Origin: Novosphingobium panipatense
Lineage (GTDB): Bacteria > Pseudomonadota > Alphaproteobacteria > Sphingomonadales > Sphingomonadaceae
Direction of reading: 5' to 3'
NCBI RefSeq assembly: GCF_002149965.1
Contig: NZ_MSQB01000012.1
Span: 62,001-126,000 of the forward strand
DNA: 64,000 bases
The notes below the pieces were generated by a model, which searched no databases, was not told the origin of the DNA, and was given only the letters and a program-made list of their open reading frames with translations. This document shows positions 61,670-64,000 of the stretch, piece by piece (the first letter of the stretch is position 1; each line of letters opens with the position of its first letter). The position numbers were made by a program, and so were the translations under genes.

Positions 61670-61689
61670 TTGATATATCAATATAACAA
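61670..61689 (-). promoter_or_regulatory. Putative GntR operator, copy 3 (between leuC-like and gntR genes)
   Basis: On the minus strand it reads TTGTTATATTGATATATCAA, 16 of 20 matches to the consensus, and includes the perfect 10-bp palindrome TGATATATCA. It lies 23 bases from the leuC-like start and 58 bases from the chosen gntR start, so it can control both, including autoregulation. Confidence 0.6.
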
Positions 61690-61746
61690 ATAAATGCCGT
61701 GCGGTTGGCACTGTACCGAAGGGCGCCGCTCGACTACGAAGACAGG

Positions 61747-62532
61747 ATGGCGCGAGAAACCGAAACCGTCTTCGCAGAGGCCGCTCCCCCGCAATGGGCG
61801 GGCGCGGTTCCGCTCTATCACCAGATCTTCCTCGCCCTGCGCGACGACATCCTGGCCGGGCGCCTTCCATTCGGCGCTTCTGTGCCGACCGAGCATGAAC
61901 TGGCGGCGCAGCACGGCGTCTCGCGGATCACGGCAAGGCGTGCGCTGCACGAACTGGCCGCCAACAAGCTGGTCGAACGCCGGCGGCGGACCGGCACCCG
62001 CGTGGTCTATCGCGCCTCCACCGTGCCGATCGAGGCGAACGTCGAGCAGGCCATCGAATCGTTGCTGGCGTTCGGCCGCAATACGCCGGTCAAAGTCCTC
62101 GACCTGTCGAAGGAGCCGGCACCGACCGATATCGCCGCCATTCTCGACAGGCCGGTGGGCACGCTCGTCTACAAGGCCCGCCGGATCCGCCACACCGACA
62201 AGGAGCCGCTGGGGGTCGTCACCAGCTGGCTGCCGGCGGACCTCGGCGTGAAAATCACCAAGCGAACGCTGACCTCGACTCCCATTCTCAAGCATCTTCA
62301 CGATGCCGACATCACGATCGTGGGCGGTCGCCAGACCGTTTCGGCCGTCCATGCCAGCGTCGAAACCGCGGCCCTGCTGGGCATAGAACCGCGCGACGCG
62401 CTCCTGCGGATCGAGCGCGTGGTGCTCGACGATGCGGACAAGCCGGTCCTGTTCACCATCGCGGACTATCGGGCTGACCGCTACCGGATCAGCCTCGATC
62501 TTCACGGTGGTCCTCGCCCCGCCGTCGGCTGA
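61747..62532 (+). CDS. GntR-family regulator with UTRA domain (HutC type)
   Basis: A 261-residue regulator. The winged helix is VPLYHQIFLALRDDILAGRLPFGASVPTEHELAAQHGVSRITARRALHELAANKLVERRRRTGTRVV; the UTRA ligand domain follows from about residue 85 (NTPVKVLDLSKEPAP to HGGPRPAVG). The frame opens at a GTG at 61699; I chose the ATG at 61747, with GAAGA just upstream. It sits between the leuC-like operon and the CoA-transferase gene, in the middle of the operators, and is the obvious local repressor. Its effector is probably the substrate or an intermediate of the pathway. Confidence 0.9.
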   Translation: MARETETVFAEAAPPQWAGAVPLYHQIFLALRDDILAGRLPFGASVPTEHELAAQHGVSRITARRALHELAANKLVERRRRTGTRVVYRASTVPIEANVEQAIESLLAFGRNTPVKVLDLSKEPAPTDIAAILDRPVGTLVYKARRIRHTDKEPLGVVTSWLPADLGVKITKRTLTSTPILKHLHDADITIVGGRQTVSAVHASVETAALLGIEPRDALLRIERVVLDDADKPVLFTIADYRADRYRISLDLHGGPRPAVG

Positions 62533-62534
62533 CG

Positions 62535-63698
62535 TCAGTCGAGCGCGGCCGCGATGGCCGCCGCGTCCATCCCGGCCTCGCGCAGCAGTGCCGCGCCATG
62601 CTCACCCGCCTGCGGCAGGTCGAGACGGCAGGGCATGCGCGTTCCGTCCAGCTCGATGGGCAGGCCCGGAAGCCGCGTTTGGCGGCCCTCATCCAGCGTG
62701 ACGTCCACCAGTCCGCCCGCGGCGAGATGGCGATCCTCGAACAAGTCCGAAGGGGTCGCAATCGGCGCGAAAGGAAGGCCCAGACGCTCCAGCAGATCGA
62801 CTGCCTCCTCGCGCGGCATTCCCGCGAAACAGGCGCGGACCACGGGCAGGATCCTGTCGCGCGCTTCAACCCGCTGGTTGTTGGTCTCAAGGGAAGCGTC
62901 GTCCAGCAGGGCGTCCAGTCCGAAGGCTTCGCAGAAGGCCTTCCACTGGCCGTCGCTGACGACGCCTACGAAGAGCTGCTCGTTCGGCGTCTTTGTTTCG
63001 AACACATCGTAGACCGCCCAGGCCGAGATCCGCTCCGGCATGGGGCGCGGCGCCTTGCCCGTCACTGCTTCCTGCGCCATGTGCTGGCCGACGAGGAAGG
63101 CGGTCGTCTCGAACAGGGCGCACTTCACCTCGCCGCCGCGACCGGTCCGGTGCCGTCGCTCCAGCGCGGCGAGAATGCCGATCGCACCGAACATGCCCCC
63201 GGTGATGTCCACCACCGATGCGCCCGCGCGCAAGGGGCGGCCGGGAGGACCGGTCATGTAGGCGAGGCCGCCCATCATCTGGGTCACTTCGTCCAGCGCG
63301 GTGCGCTTTTCATAAGGCCCTGCCAGAAAGCCCTTGGCCGAGCAGTAGATGAGGCCCGGATGGCGCTCCACGAAATCCTCATGGCCGAGGCCCAGCCGCG
63401 CGAGCGTGCCGGGGCGGAAATTCTCGATAAGCACGTCGGCGCTTTCCACCAGCGCGATCGCCGCGGTCTTGCCCGCGTCGCTCTTGAGATCGAGGCAGAC
63501 GCTGCGCTTGTTGCGGTTGAACATCGGGAAATACCCGGCGCCGGATCCCAGCAACCGGCGCGTCTGGTCGCCGCCCTTGGGTTCCACCTTGATCACGTCC
63601 GCACCCAGGTCCGCGAGGATCAATCCTACCGACGGCCCCATCACCATATGCGTGAACTCGATCACGCGGATGCCGCTGAGCGGAAGCTCCTCCCTCAT
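62535..63698 (-). CDS. CaiB/BaiF (type III) CoA-transferase
   Basis: A 387-residue family III CoA-transferase: LSGIRVIEFTHMVMGPSVGLILADLGADVIKVEP, NRNKRSVCLDLKSDAGK, ADVLIENFRPGTLARLGLG, CSAKGFLAGPYEKRTALDEVTQMMGG, and the catalytic aspartate Asp164 in SVVDITGGMFG. It would activate an acid with CoA taken from a donor such as succinyl-CoA. It points leftward towards gntR, with 3 bases between the convergent stops, and is divergent from the lyase gene at 63786 with an operator between them. A CoA-transferase beside an HMG-CoA-lyase-type enzyme suggests it makes the acyl-CoA that the lyase splits. Confidence 0.92.
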   Translation of the reverse strand: MREELPLSGIRVIEFTHMVMGPSVGLILADLGADVIKVEPKGGDQTRRLLGSGAGYFPMFNRNKRSVCLDLKSDAGKTAAIALVESADVLIENFRPGTLARLGLGHEDFVERHPGLIYCSAKGFLAGPYEKRTALDEVTQMMGGLAYMTGPPGRPLRAGASVVDITGGMFGAIGILAALERRHRTGRGGEVKCALFETTAFLVGQHMAQEAVTGKAPRPMPERISAWAVYDVFETKTPNEQLFVGVVSDGQWKAFCEAFGLDALLDDASLETNNQRVEARDRILPVVRACFAGMPREEAVDLLERLGLPFAPIATPSDLFEDRHLAAGGLVDVTLDEGRQTRLPGLPIELDGTRMPCRLDLPQAGEHGAALLREAGMDAAAIAAALD

Positions 63699-63746
63699 CG
63701 ATCGACTCTCCTTGAATTGACAGCCCTCTCGACAGGGCAGGCTTAT

Positions 63747-63766
63747 TTGTTATAACACTAATACAT
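63747..63766 (+). promoter_or_regulatory. Putative GntR operator, copy 4 (between CoA-transferase and lyase genes)
   Basis: TTGTTATAACACTAATACAT. It lies 49 bases from the CoA-transferase start and 20 bases before the lyase start, centred in the divergent promoter region, ending just before an AAGGAG ribosome-binding site. Confidence 0.62.
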
Positions 63767-63785
63767 AAAAGCCAAGGAGCCTCGG

Positions 63786-64000
63786 ATGTCAGCGAGAATT
63801 TTAATCAGCGAGGTCGGCCCGCGCGACGGCTTGCAGAGCATCGCGCCGGTCCTGCCGACCGATGTGAAGAAGGCCTGGATCGCCGCCGAAGCCGCTGCCG
63901 GCGTAACCGAGATCGAAGTCGGCAGCTTCGTTCCGGCGAAGCTGCTTCCGCAGCTCGCGGATACCGGAGAGATCGTGGCCTATGCGCGCACGATTCCCGG
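63786..64000 (+). CDS. HMG-CoA-lyase-family enzyme (partial, runs off right edge)
   Basis: The first 71 codons of a TIM-barrel lyase: ILISEVGPRDGLQSIAPVLPTDVKKAWIAAEAAAGVTEIEVGSFVPAKLLPQLADTGEIVAYART. VGPRDGLQ with the catalytic Arg-Asp and EVGSFV are the hallmarks of 3-hydroxy-3-methylglutaryl-CoA lyase and of the related (R)-citramalyl-CoA lyase. The start has AAGGAG upstream. The remainder lies beyond 64000. The GntR operator before it ties it to the same regulon. Which acyl-CoA it cleaves cannot be told from this fragment. Confidence 0.88.
   Translation, partial: MSARILISEVGPRDGLQSIAPVLPTDVKKAWIAAEAAAGVTEIEVGSFVPAKLLPQLADTGEIVAYARTIP

Noticed and set aside
1..64000. tRNA or rRNA genes, CRISPR arrays, transposases or phage genes
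   Set aside because: I looked for these and saw none; no direct-repeat arrays, transposase motifs or tRNA-like cloverleaf sequences were evident. A covariance-model search would be needed for certainty.

Overview
This is high-GC DNA that looks like a Sphingomonadaceae chromosome (Novosphingobium/Sphingobium type). The lineage call is an inference from six TonB-dependent receptors, three FecI/FecR pairs, a MarR-ectABCD-ask ectoine cluster, tandem DUF1254 proteins and OprB-type porin. No rRNA, tRNA, CRISPR array, insertion sequence or prophage was recognised.

Layout. (1) 1-1597: minus-strand ECF sigma/anti-sigma (FecI/FecR) pair running off the left edge. (2) 1.8-5.8 kb: cobalamin riboswitch, a tandem hairpin repeat, a BtuB-like receptor and a PepSY membrane protein. 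A convergent receptor follows (5.8-7.9 kb). (3) 8.0-17.4 kb: ectoine/5-hydroxyectoine module with a MarR regulator, ectA, ectB, ectC, ectD, ectoine-type aspartokinase, two MFS transporters (one MHS/ProP-like) and a YbdG-like mechanosensitive channel: synthesis, probable uptake and release of compatible solutes. (4) 19.1-30.7 kb: LysR-controlled organosulfur module with ssuC, ssuB, a cysteine-dioxygenase-like cupin, rhodanese, two flavin monooxygenases, a TauD-like dioxygenase, a lipoprotein binding protein and an outer-membrane receptor. A 19-bp box recurs before lysR, ssuC and the receptor. (5) 30.8-36.0 kb: FecI/FecR, STN-type receptor and a frameshifted PepSY gene. (6) 36.0-41.2 kb: two response regulators and a PAS histidine kinase, divergent from a cNMP-domain/thioredoxin-reductase-like flavoprotein and a UBP-type zinc finger. 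(7) 41.2-46.0 kb: third FecI/FecR, STN-type receptor, TonB. (8) 46.4-53.2 kb: HU protein with a strong terminator, two DUF1254 proteins, a siderophore-type receptor and a diguanylate cyclase. (9) 53.4-64.0 kb: an acid-catabolic gene set of porin, MFS transporter, MmgE/PrpD protein, FAD dehydrogenase/reductase, LeuC/LeuD-type hydro-lyase, GntR regulator, CoA-transferase and an HMG-CoA-lyase-family enzyme cut by the right edge.

The most promising unexplained system is (9). Four copies of a 20-bp operator-like element lie in front of its separate transcription units, tying them to the embedded GntR regulator. The enzyme set suggests a branched-chain di- or tricarboxylate that is isomerised, hydrated, CoA-activated and cleaved; the substrate is not determined by the sequence. 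The shared box of the sulfur module is a second regulon that can be read from the DNA. All starts were chosen by reading; several rest on GTG or TTG codons.
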